Source: Sipunculus nudus (lineage: Eukaryota; Annelida; Sipuncula; Golfingiida; Sipunculidae). From it: a DNA stretch of 64,000 bases. The notes beneath the pieces are model-generated. The model saw only the letters and a program-made list of their open reading frames with translations. It searched no databases and was not told the origin of the DNA. The stretch spans positions 47,576,401 to 47,640,400 of the forward strand of contig CM049317.1 of NCBI GenBank assembly GCA_026874595.1, in the 5' to 3' direction. The translations under genes and the position numbers were made by a program. Positions 1 through 64,000 of this stretch are shown here, in pieces (position 1 is the stretch's first letter; the number at the start of each line of letters is the position of its first letter).

Positions 1-1690
1 CTAGCTACAGAGGCGTCACAGCTCGCTAAGTAATAATTATTATACAGGACAATTTGGCACAATATTGTTTGGTCTACTACAACTCGCAAATACTATAAAC
101 GTCCTAAGAGTAACACTTTTATCCAATCTTAGCCTTATGTGATAATTTTACAGCATACATATACACATTATAAATTTGACATCCTGTTCTAGAGAACGGT
201 TTCAGTTACAAGTGGCTGAAAAACAAAAGTGTCTTAGTTTGAATAAATTGTATTTATTAAATGACTTGCATTCTAAAATTGAAATTGTTAACTTCAAAGT
301 AAAGGAACTATAACTAAATGAAAAGTAAATGTTCAATCTATTATTCCCAAATCTGTTTAAACCAAGAGAAAGTATTCAAAGAAAGTATGGTCAAATTCAA
401 AGAAAAGGGACCTTTAAATTGAGAAGTTTGTGAATAACAATGTTCCTTTGTCACCAGCTCCACAGATGAACAATCCTAACATTTCAAACAATCCAAACAC
501 ACTTTACATGCACCCAGGGCAATACAGCTCAACCATAATATACAAAGCATTTTGTGTCCTATAATATTTCATACAATGCATTATATAAGAGAAGTCTATG
601 TCAGTGTACAACCACATTATAAGTACGGTAGTAGTCTAATGTACATTGCCAAAGCAGCCATAATCACCTGAGCATAATCCATACGTGACAACCCTCACCC
701 ATCTGACTGAGACATCTTAATTTACATATTCATGATCCATCACGGGTTGGTCAATAACCCATAAAACCACACATTTCTATTAGGTATAGCTACATTTACA
801 CGGTCAACCCCATGTGCGGGCAAAACAAAACTCGTATTCAGCCATATTCTTTCCCAGGTGCAGTGTCAAAAGCAGCAGTCTATTTTTTAAATGTATAATT
901 CTCATCAAATTAAGCAGCTATTTCATATTAAGCAACAAAGCTATTAATCACAGGCATTTTTTTAAACAAGCAATGACACTGCTGAATTGTATATGCCATT
1001 ACTCTAGTGCATGATTGCATAGTCAAAAATTAAAATAAAACAGAATTTTTCAATCCACAGGCAGCTGTTCTGTGAGATCAGCAAATCAAGGTAACCTCAA
1101 ATGAAATTTGTCAACTTTCATGCTCCCCTCGCGAAGTATGTGTACAACAAATGTATGGCACTGACCATGATTGTGTAAACTGATTATGTCACAATATATC
1201 CATATACGAAACCTTGTATATCCATTCCAGGGCACCAAAATATGGCCGGGAACAGAAGCAGTTTACTATTTTACATGTATTATTTTAATCCTGCAGGTTT
1301 TTGTACCGTTATGGTCTATGGAAGTATTCACACATGCTAGCAGACTAGTAAAGCACGTACTGCATACAGTTACAACTACTATATTCATAAATGATTTCTT
1401 TTCTAGTTACATTAGTGACCCCTGTCTCAACAGGCAGAGAGCACTCCCCTTTACAGTGTGCATCTGCAGCAATATGACATTTTTAATGTGGAGTCAGCAG
1501 GAACCTTAAATAATTTCTTGCAACGCTGTGATTTAGCATAAAATTACTTAACCTGAGGTAAGAAACCCTCTCCCTCACTTGTTCAACATGAAAATGCAAC
1601 ACTATACACAAAGTGCACTTTTGAAATCCTGTATGTTGACCGTGTAGTTTCCAGTGGCACCACGTGTGGGAACATTAGGTTTTACAAATA

Positions 1691-2065
1691 CAGTAGACCC
1701 TCATTTATCTGAAAAGCTTGGGGGACAGGGTTTTTGTTTGGATAAACACTCATTCAGATGAACCAATTCCACAAGATTCACCGTGTTTGCCATTCTGCCG
1801 CCGAGCACTTGAGTTGACCAGAGATTAACATACATGAATTAAAGAATCCTGTCCAAAATAAACATTGGCAACAGCATTTTTGTTAGGTTTTCATCAATTT
1901 AATCAATTTATAATGTAAAATACATTGGAATTATTGCTAATTGAACCTGGGAAATCAGAATTCAAATCATTGTTGAATATTTTTTCCATTGTTAGGATTT
2001 CAGATGAACTGTCAAAATATTGGTTCAATTTTGAATAAACGACTTTCAGATAAACAAAACTACTG
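1691..2065. mobile_element. pogo/Tigger-like MITE
   Basis: The left end is CAGTAGACCCTCATTTATC and the right end, read on the minus strand, is CAGTAGTTTTGTTTATCTG. The inverted ends share CAGTAG and TTATCTGAA. Both sides are flanked by TA, the expected Tc1/mariner-pogo target duplication. At 375 bp with no ORF, the element is non-autonomous. Confidence 0.7.
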
Positions 2066-3148
2066 TAAACTATTTATTCCCTGTAAACATGCAGCATAAA
2101 AGCATATTTTAATGGTGGAACGTAAATGTGCGCTCTCCACTCGGCAGAGTTTTGTTGGTACCTTCCCTTCTCATTATAATCTTTATAACAAGGTTTAACC
2201 TCTTGTTACTGTAAAAGTGGTTCTTTTCCTTCAACTCTCTTATCTATATTAATTACCAACATTTGGTGAACATATTTCTAATGAAATATTTCAGCAGCTC
2301 ATTTTAACTGCAATAACAACAAACAAAACCTGGTACATCCACTGCAAAACACCCTTGATGAGGATAACCTTACTAACAACAAATCAAAATACACATAATC
2401 TTGTGCTGGATAAATTGTGCATCAACAATAAAATGCAAGTCTATAAGAATAAGCTGTAGAAATCAGCTGTTACATTTGATAAACCCAATATGTTCAATAT
2501 AGGAAACTTCTCTACAGTATTGTTTAAAAATTTTCTAACAACTTAACTCCTATAAATACCAAAAGAGGCATAGTAATAATAAAGTCAGCATACAACAAGC
2601 AACTGATGCAACATGGTTAAAACAGAATACTCCGGGTGCACAGAGCAGGTAGACCTTCAACTAACAGTGCGTGCCTCTTGGAAAAGTGCTAGTAAACGCA
2701 CCCGACAAAATTCTTGGGCCGGTCTTACCTTAATGTCTAGAAAAGCAACTAATCACTCCCCAACATCAGACTCCTCTCTAATGATAATGGGAATATCACC
2801 TGCCCACGCTGCCCATGGTTGCCTTCAATAACCATATATTAAATATCAATATATATTACACATCTAATGTCTGCCTAGTCAACACCATCATCATCATCAT
2901 GAACAGGCTTTGTCAACCCTACCCGTATAGAAATAAAATTTTAAAGCTGAGACTATGACAAACCTGTGAATAATTCATATTTAGTCTAGGTACCCATTAG
3001 GTCACTGGTACAATCACCATGGGCTAGCTAAGCATTGCACTTGGGGGTAATCCTACTGTTTTTATCATGCTCACTGGGTTAATAGCTCTGTCATACAGCA
3101 CAATCATAAAACCAATCAACAAACTTTACAAAGTTCATATTCTTATCT

Positions 3149-3151
<3 letters not shown>

Positions 3152-3180
<29 letters not shown>
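3152..3180. repeat. (TA)n microsatellite
   Basis: An uninterrupted TA dinucleotide run, directly readable. It is flanked by unique AT-rich sequence. Confidence 0.9.
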
Positions 3181-3184
<4 letters not shown>

Positions 3185-6100
3185 CTATTTTGATTTTAAA
3201 ATTATCTGCCCTGACTAGTACACAAACAAAAACTTTACAGTGTTACATGATATGTATATAGATAGACAATGTCGGGGATATTAAAACTGAAATAAGCTGA
3301 GGTACATACAATTTAGTTAATGGAGTCATCAATAATCACAAATAGTACCTTCCAGAATGGATGCATCATGATTGAAGATGTTTAGTTCCGGAAAAACTAA
3401 TATGGCATAGTGGAGGATCCACATACCAACTTAGTAGCAACACATACTGGTGGTTCTCAATCTGCAGGGGGGGGGGGAGGGCTAAGAAAGTACAATACTT
3501 TCTTCATTAAGAACTGGGACCACCTGGTACATATTTGCACATTTTTGTTTAAAGCTGAAGGGCATCTCTACAGTGACTTTTTCCCTTAAGGATTATTTTA
3601 TTTTAGATGTATCTATCAGTGTTTCAAGCAGGTAATGAACTGCCTGCCAGAAAAAGAAAAACAGAGATGTGATGTTGCTGGAGTCCACCCAGAAATATTT
3701 TATAACATGATCAAACCAACATTAATTACTGATGAAAGGCAACTGTAAGACGAGCCATACATTTGGTGTAACAGAACTAGATATATAGTTGTGCTGTTCA
3801 ATGCTATATTAGACTACACATCCTAAAGTAAAGTAACCAACCTTATCACCTAGCACAGCATGCATGCTGTGTAAATTGTGGTAGGTTTATGTTCATAATA
3901 TTATTTACTGACATATTGCACTAACATCTGGCATTGTATTTATTTACCCTCAGGTTTTCATGATTTTTTTATGAATATAATTTTTTTATTTATTTTTAAA
4001 TCAATGGACTTTATTTAATAAAATAGAAGGTATTAACACTCATGATATGGTGCCATCAGATACAACCAGCCAATCAAAGGAGTGAATGTGCTATGTATGT
4101 GTGTATGTGGGAGCCCCACACACCTGAAGTATACATGGTTATTACTTGTCGTGTTTGTGCATTACGTCAGACTTTTGCTGATTGACATAAGCTGCCCTTT
4201 AATCAACTTCTGATGACATTAACTGTGCATCAGTGTGCATTGTCTTCAATCATACCAGTATAGTCAACACAGTATTTGGCCAAGTTTGTGCTTGGTGTTG
4301 TACCAGTAGTCATTTAACATGAAGCACACTCCCATAAATACAGGGTAATAAGTTAACATGAAATGCATTAGTAGTTGTCAGTACACTGTACATGTCTACA
4401 CTATTTACACACCAATCGTGCAGGGACCACTCTCTGGGATTGCAAGAAGTTACTGTACACCTTCATTCTACGACATATCTGTACAAATCTTGCATTGATA
4501 ATGTTCAAGGCCCACCTTCGGGGAGGGGGGGTCCCCTGGTCAACAATACAATCAGCTGCACACAGGCAAATCTTCACCGATATCGGAAACTAAAGGACAA
4601 ACTGCTAGTGTGCTGTTAAAGCAACACCTTCACAACTGTTACAGCCTCTCAACGAAAGCTCACATGAAGCTAGTTCTGCTGATAGGCTGATGGTTGCCAT
4701 GACAACAACATTCAAGGCATATAGGTCTTACCTGATTGAGAGATATCTGAAGTGCCAAGCTGCCAGAATTATCCCCATATCTCACAGGGCAAGTGCAAAA
4801 CAAAATTATCAACAAACTACAAATGACAAACTATGGCTCATTTCAAGCACTTTCCACTGGCCGAGACATTCTTCTGAAGTCTTTTCATTTCCTTGAAGTC
4901 AAAATTAAAATAGTTGCTAGAAAAAATAAGGTGTGCCACACAAAACGAGTGTCCATGTTCTAACACCCTTTAACATTATATTATAATGATATTTACAGAT
5001 AGGTGGCCAAGGGTTCAAGCAGCAAAGAAGTGTACACAGGACTAATAATCTATGAAACAGCACACATAGGAAATGATGAAAACCTCTCGCAGCCCAAGAA
5101 TAAGGATTTCTCAAAATGTCCTGTTCTATTATTAAATTTCAAATAATGCTTCATACCTTTCTTGAACTCATAAATTGAGGAGATTTCAAATATTTTTATA
5201 TTCTGAGAGTCCTTTCCTTATTCAAAAAGCACCAGAATGAATTACACACAAGACCAAAGAATTAAAGGAGTCTGTCCCTACTAAAAACTCACCCTGGAAC
5301 CCTCGTTTCAAAGATGAAGGTCTACTTTAACTCCAATGAGCAAATCTAGAGCTGCACCAGCTATTCCACAGAAGCTTGTAATCGTCTGATATCTAAGTAA
5401 TACTAGGAATTATCAGGGCAAAACACTTTTAAGAAAAGCAACAAACTTTAGTACAGAATTAATTTAAGTTTGTTTCAGTTTCAAACTAGAACTTGTATTA
5501 AGACACTGACTTGGGCAAATTCTAAGACAAATCATATTCTTTAATTTGTAAAAATGTTTCTGGCCATTAGTAAGGAAAGTAAGGGGAAAAAAATTTCTTT
5601 TATATAAAGGGTATTTACTTACAAATATACTGTCAAGAATCTATTCCAATATAAAAACAAAAATAACTGGACATTCAAACCTTGATGTTAAAGAAGAAAT
5701 TAGATTTGAAGTAATTACATGTAAAACCTTTCAGAAAATAAACCCTTCATTAAACTATGTAAAAGATGTCATGCAGCTGTGCTTTACATCAAGACACTGT
5801 TTGCAAATATCTGTGCAGATATCCATACACACAAACGTTGGTTGCTGACAGGTTTCATGTGAGATCCTGCAGGCCCGACAAAGTTTCACGAATTAGTCAA
5901 ATCCATCACAACACAGTCACAAATCTAGCCAAAGCACTACTGATGACTTTAGCACATATTGTGGACGGACAAATATTGTTGATGAATAAATTCTAAGATT
6001 TTTTTGCCTTCAGTGCAGCAGAATCATAAACTTTTCATGATCCATTTTATAGATGATAAAATGATTACAATACAAAATTCCCATAAAGCAACTCAGTAAA

Positions 6101-8269
6101 CTAATTGGCAAAATTCCTTTGGAAAAATAATATTGACCAAACAGAAAAATGTTAATACTACTGAAAAGACATACCCAATCAGGCATTTTTCTCAGCAGAT
6201 TAAGATAAAAATTGTCATCTTTAAGCATGAAATATTACTATTTCATCAAGCTATAGCATTTTTTGGTAAATTTAAAACTATAATTCAATAAATAGGAGAA
6301 ACATCACTTTACTTAATTCCCAAAATCAGTTATGCTGAAGGATGGACACGCATGCATATCATTTTCCCTCAGAATTCTTTTTGAAACTTAAGGATGTACT
6401 CTCCTGATACATGCCTTTCAGTTCCTTTCCCTTTTTATGTGCCACAAGTATGCATTTTTACCCACCAATTAAGGTTAAAGGAACTGTCAAATGAAAGTTA
6501 CAGTTCCTTTTTGTCATTGTTAGATGTCCAACAATATGTGCAAGAGCATCAGCAAGTGTAGTCCTTGCTACTACTACAATTGAAATTAATGCCCAAATTG
6601 TGCCACACAGCAAAATAGAAAATAAGTGTACAAAACAATCCACACGAGGAACCCTGTTCTTGAGTAATCCTGCCCACACCGTGTACAGGCCTGTCACAAC
6701 ATTTCACATTTAGGTACAAATGCATATTTACATAAATTCTCTGTGTGCTTTCTATCAACCGGTATCAAAAATGCACATAAACAGATCATTTCACCAGATA
6801 CCATATATATAAACATATACAATGTTTGGTCAAAATGCTTAATTAATTTGACACAAAATTGGTAAGGCTGTCAATGCCCATGAATTTCACCGGAGTTTTG
6901 AGTCATCCAGCATTCAGCTACAGACTACAGCTAACCTCTGCCCTGCAATAAATCTGAGATCCATACAAAGATGAAAAATACGCTTGGTAAAATACAGAGC
7001 TCACCACAAGGTGATCCTAATCAAATCATGGTCCACTAGAAACTAAACCTAAAAGCTCATTACAATTATTCTAACAGCCTTATTCATTACAAATTCTGGG
7101 CATATAAAAAGTACAAGGTGACATAAATACAGGAGGGCTGAAGCAGGCCGCTCTATGTAGCAGTGCAGCAAATGAACATCTCTGTCTGAACCAAGTCACT
7201 AGTTCACAATACAAAGAGCAACAAGACGATGAATCACACACGAGCTATAGGCTGGTAAATCTGAAAAAGTGCACGTTCTGATTCAGAATGATAAGACTAG
7301 TAATCAAAACAGTGAATCATACCAGATTTCTGGGCATGAATGGTTACTCTTATTATGCTCAACATCAACAAACTCTGATTTCAGTCATCTCAAATAAGTG
7401 GCACATCACTGCCTGATCTAGTGGATCAACTTGTGTATCCTACAGGCTGGTGACAGTAACACCATGTCTCAGCAGGCTTACAACAAGTCACCACTGTGTG
7501 CTGCTTCTACAGAAAACCAGAGCAAATTTTCATCAAGGCACAATAGAATTAAACATCAGTAAATCATTCACGTTTATGGGATTCTTACCAGCAAAGCTTA
7601 ATTTATGACTTGTCACCTGAAGTTCAAAACAAACCAGATTGATTCTGACTAATTGACTAAATCTTATCTCTATCAGATGGTCACCTGCACACTATTTAAT
7701 CTAGTAAATATTGCTCTATCTTCACAACTACTTGTTTTCCTCTTCTACTCTTTTATCAAGGTTTAATCATCCGTACTCATTTTCCTACAGCAATTACACA
7801 ACTAGTCAATAGGTGGTTCACTTCATTTGATATAAAGTCTACTTTGTCTATTGATCTATGGTTGATGCTCAGCTGCTCTCGCCTACCATAAACATCAGTA
7901 TAAATAATTACAGATATACGGCTGCCTCATATATATTTACACTGGGACTTTAAGCGATAAACAGTCATCCTCTAATTTAAATATATTTCTTGTCATCCCT
8001 AAGATACTAGAAATGGTGCATGTAAGTGCAGGGAGAACTATGTATACTACAAATGCTATCTGGTTACACACAACAAAACAAAGTAACATAACTCTTCAAC
8101 CTTCAGTACACTTGGATGTCCTTATATATATATGTAGGTATATATGTATATATCTGTATGTATTTGTGTAACACACACATTGCACAACCTTGGTTAAGTG
8201 AAGAGCAAATCTCTGTAGATGATCTACAGGTAATTTGCTTTAGCCCTCACTCTGCTTCTCTCTCCCATC

Positions 8270-61844
<53,575 letters not shown>

Positions 61845-64000
61845 GGTGAACCAGGAGCGTTTATAAACAATCGGTGAAACGCTCCACAGATTTTATCTCG
61901 AGTGCACTAAAAATTCTCCTGTGGGCAAGTTTATTATAAAGCTTTCCTTTGCTTACCAGCAGTCCTCAGTCCTTGCTGAAATGTATTCAGGTTACAGATC
62001 AACAGATCAGCACTGACTGAACCCACACTGTTAACTGTCAAATTACCTCAGGCAGGCACAGATGGCCTTAAGCGCAGTCAGTGTTTGCCTGGTGTGACTA
62101 AGTGCACCAGCCTTAGTATGAAAGGAAAGACCTGTATGGTCTGATCTACAGAGGAGATTCTCACTTTGAAACACCAGAGATGATGCTGAAATAACATATG
62201 AAACCATGAGCTCAGGTCTGTCAGCAGTACATAAAATTCAAAGAATGAGACTGCAAGAGTCGATATGTACCACGACACCACAACAGTTATATACTGTACA
62301 ATCAAAGGTCTGCATCACAGCATGCCCTATTAAAACTTTCATCACACCTGGAAGCCTTCCTTCAGAGATTCATCCCCCTAAGGCACACAGTTATATCATA
62401 GATACAGCGGCTATAAACGCCCATATCAAAGGACACCTGATACAAACACTTCTCCCTCAGACCTTAGAGTCATTATACAGTCTGCTAATTTCTGAGATAT
62501 GATATATTCCACACAGACTCAGACAGATTATTAATCCTCTATGCCAGAGAAAGGTCTCATCAACTTGATAAACAGGAACAGTGTTCTCAACAGAAAACAA
62601 CTTGGCCCAACAGCGGCTGAAGAGCGCTCAAGGTCAGCAAAACTGACAGTACAAGTCAGTCTAACTAAAACAGAGATAAATAAAAGACCAGGGTTACTGA
62701 CTTGACAAAGGAGACTAAGTATACTGATCTGAGCATGATTATAAATGTTACTTTAAGTTCTGGCCAATCATAGGAAAGGTGGGGGGGGGGGGTGAAGAGT
62801 AGAGAGCTGATAAAGGTTAAGAAATTTAAATAGTGTACCTTTTATAGTTAACTTGACAAATGTATATAATATTTCAATGTTACAACAATAACAAGCAATT
62901 ATAGCTATTAATACTGTCTCTACAAACGTTGCGGGTGACCATGATTGAATTAAGAATACATGCCTGACATAAATGATTTACCAAACAAAGCTTTATTATC
63001 GTATTGTCATTTCTCATTGATCCCTTGATTTCTGGCAATATTAGAGATTTAGAGAGGGGATGAGTGACCTTTTTCTAACTTGCAGTCTCATTGTCATAAT
63101 TACATTTTTTGCATTGATTGCTATTAACAAGTGACTCCTAGGCCACCATGCTTTTTTTGAAAAAAAAACACTGCTAACTGGGGAAAGGGCCAGTGTTATA
63201 AATGCCCCCAAAGTGTTTAAAATTTAGGGTGGTAAGGTTTCTCATATCAATATGTTTGAGTGATCACTGGTAAAAACCTGTAGTAAGGCTCCCCCACTAA
63301 AGATGAACTTGACAAAAGCTTTGATAACTTACAAAATAACTAAGTTCATTTCTTTACATGAGGCATTTAATTTTCTTTAACTGCAACACATAATGAGTTA
63401 AGCAGGCTGGATGGAGTCGATCTGGACCTAACCCAGCAATTTCATTAAAACAGCATGAAAATGACTGCAGGTGGTGCCAAAGATCAGGTTGATTCTCGTG
63501 CAAGTGCAACAGGTAAAGTTATGATTGAGGCAGTGATGAAGGATTCCAGTCCAGACTTCCGCTTGAGTCCGGACCGGAGTCCACTTTTTATGGTACCCCT
63601 ATCTGAGTCCACTCGGACTCAAGGGTCATGGACTCTTTAAATTGTGCTGGGACTTGAGGCAATGACTGTATCTGTTCATCTTGTGCCTAGTAGACAAGAA
63701 AACCCTGACACATATTTTATAAAGATTATGTACATGGGTGAACTACCAAAATTAATATTACAAAGAAGGCCTACAGACCTAATGCGAACCTGTGCAATGG
63801 GATATACATCAGAAATAATGCTTCCAGTTCCATGATAACATGATTGACCATTATTGGTAAGTACCTGATTACTTTTCAAATACACGTGTGACATATACAT
63901 GTACAAAGCAAAACTTGTATTAAGCATTTTGAACCCAAGTACAAGCACCATTTATACAAATGTCACTCCTGAAATACTGGCATGGATGCACACAACACAA
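61845..64000. other. Upstream region of MEIOC, presumed promoter side
   Basis: No ORF looks coding. The segment must contain the MEIOC 5'UTR and promoter, but no convincing initiator or TATA box at a sensible distance was seen. A G-run lies at about 62780-62790. A block with repeated GAGTCC/GGACTC (63568-63621) and the head of a further family-D element (63768) follow. Confidence 0.45.
63768..64000 (-). mobile_element. Family D element, left part, cut by window end
   Basis: GGCCTACAGACCTAATGCGA then ACCTGTG, followed by the usual D leader (CCATTATT..., TGGCATGGATGCACACAACA). The remaining body lies beyond the window. Confidence 0.68.

Larger units (their letters stand above)
1..8269. other. 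Region downstream of MEIOC: 3'UTR plus intergenic
   Basis: No exon-like ORF was found on either strand. The sequence is AT-rich and mostly unique. The part nearest 8269 must contain the MEIOC 3'UTR, but I cannot fix the cleavage site: no convincing AATAAA was noticed close to the stop, only weak ATTAAA candidates on the minus strand near 7.7 kb. Contents: a pogo-like MITE (1691-2065), a (CAT)n run near 2886-2900, a TA microsatellite (3152-3180), a short G-run near 3466-3477 and a TA/TG-rich stretch near 8122-8160. Confidence 0.5.

Noticed and set aside
61858-61870. TTTATAAACG as a TATA box for MEIOC
   Set aside because: It lies only about 20 bp upstream of the start codon, leaving no room for a normal transcription start and 5'UTR.

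Overview
The window is eukaryotic, AT-rich and intron-dominated. It contains one gene that I can reconstruct completely on the minus strand: an orthologue of MEIOC, the meiosis-specific coiled-coil partner of the RNA helicase YTHDC2. Ten coding exons run from the ATG at 61844 down to the stop at 8270. All splice phases agree and the predicted protein has 979 residues, or 987 with an alternative upstream acceptor in exon 6. The C-terminal MEIOC domain is split over exons 7-10 and is very well conserved. The N-terminal half is low-complexity and poorly conserved, as is usual for this family. Short AT-rich introns sit beside very long repeat-filled ones (intron 3 is 27.6 kb, intron 9 is 14.4 kb). 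The repeat style (subterminal inverted repeats, GGTGGCGCCACC palindromes, ACGG runs, pogo-like MITEs, a CR1/L2-like reverse transcriptase relic) suggests a marine invertebrate, most likely a mollusc or other lophotrochozoan. That placement is inference.

Layout: 1-8269 is downstream or 3'UTR sequence with one pogo-like MITE. Exon 10 lies at 8270-8610. Positions 8995-21806 are a deeply nested pile of repeats inside intron 9. Exons 9, 8 and 7 lie at 22972-23152, 25649-25783 and 26395-26479. A complete family-D element fills most of intron 6. The large exon 6 is at 29946-31297, exon 5 at 31792-32014 and exon 4 at 33164-33534. Intron 3 (33535-61124) is a second, larger repeat field. Exons 3, 2 and 1 are at 61125-61256, 61364-61429 and 61791-61844, followed by the upstream region to 64000.

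The most interesting non-genic content is a set of at least five non-coding element families, here called A to E. They share one terminal design. On the plus strand each begins with a short hairpin followed by a subterminal motif, and ends with the reverse complement of that motif followed by a few A residues. Where one element interrupts another, an uninterrupted copy elsewhere in the window shows that insertion occurs between A and T with no target-site duplication. This is the signature of rolling-circle (Helitron/Helentron, HINE-like) transposition. Read on the minus strand, the hairpin is the 3' terminus. Every well-delimited copy has the same orientation, which is also that of the host gene. 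Internal cassettes, including perfect nuclear-receptor DR1 motifs and a 12-bp palindrome, are shared between families.

No RNA genes, CRISPR arrays or bacterial-type features were seen. Short ORFs outside the MEIOC exons are almost all repeat-derived or chance.
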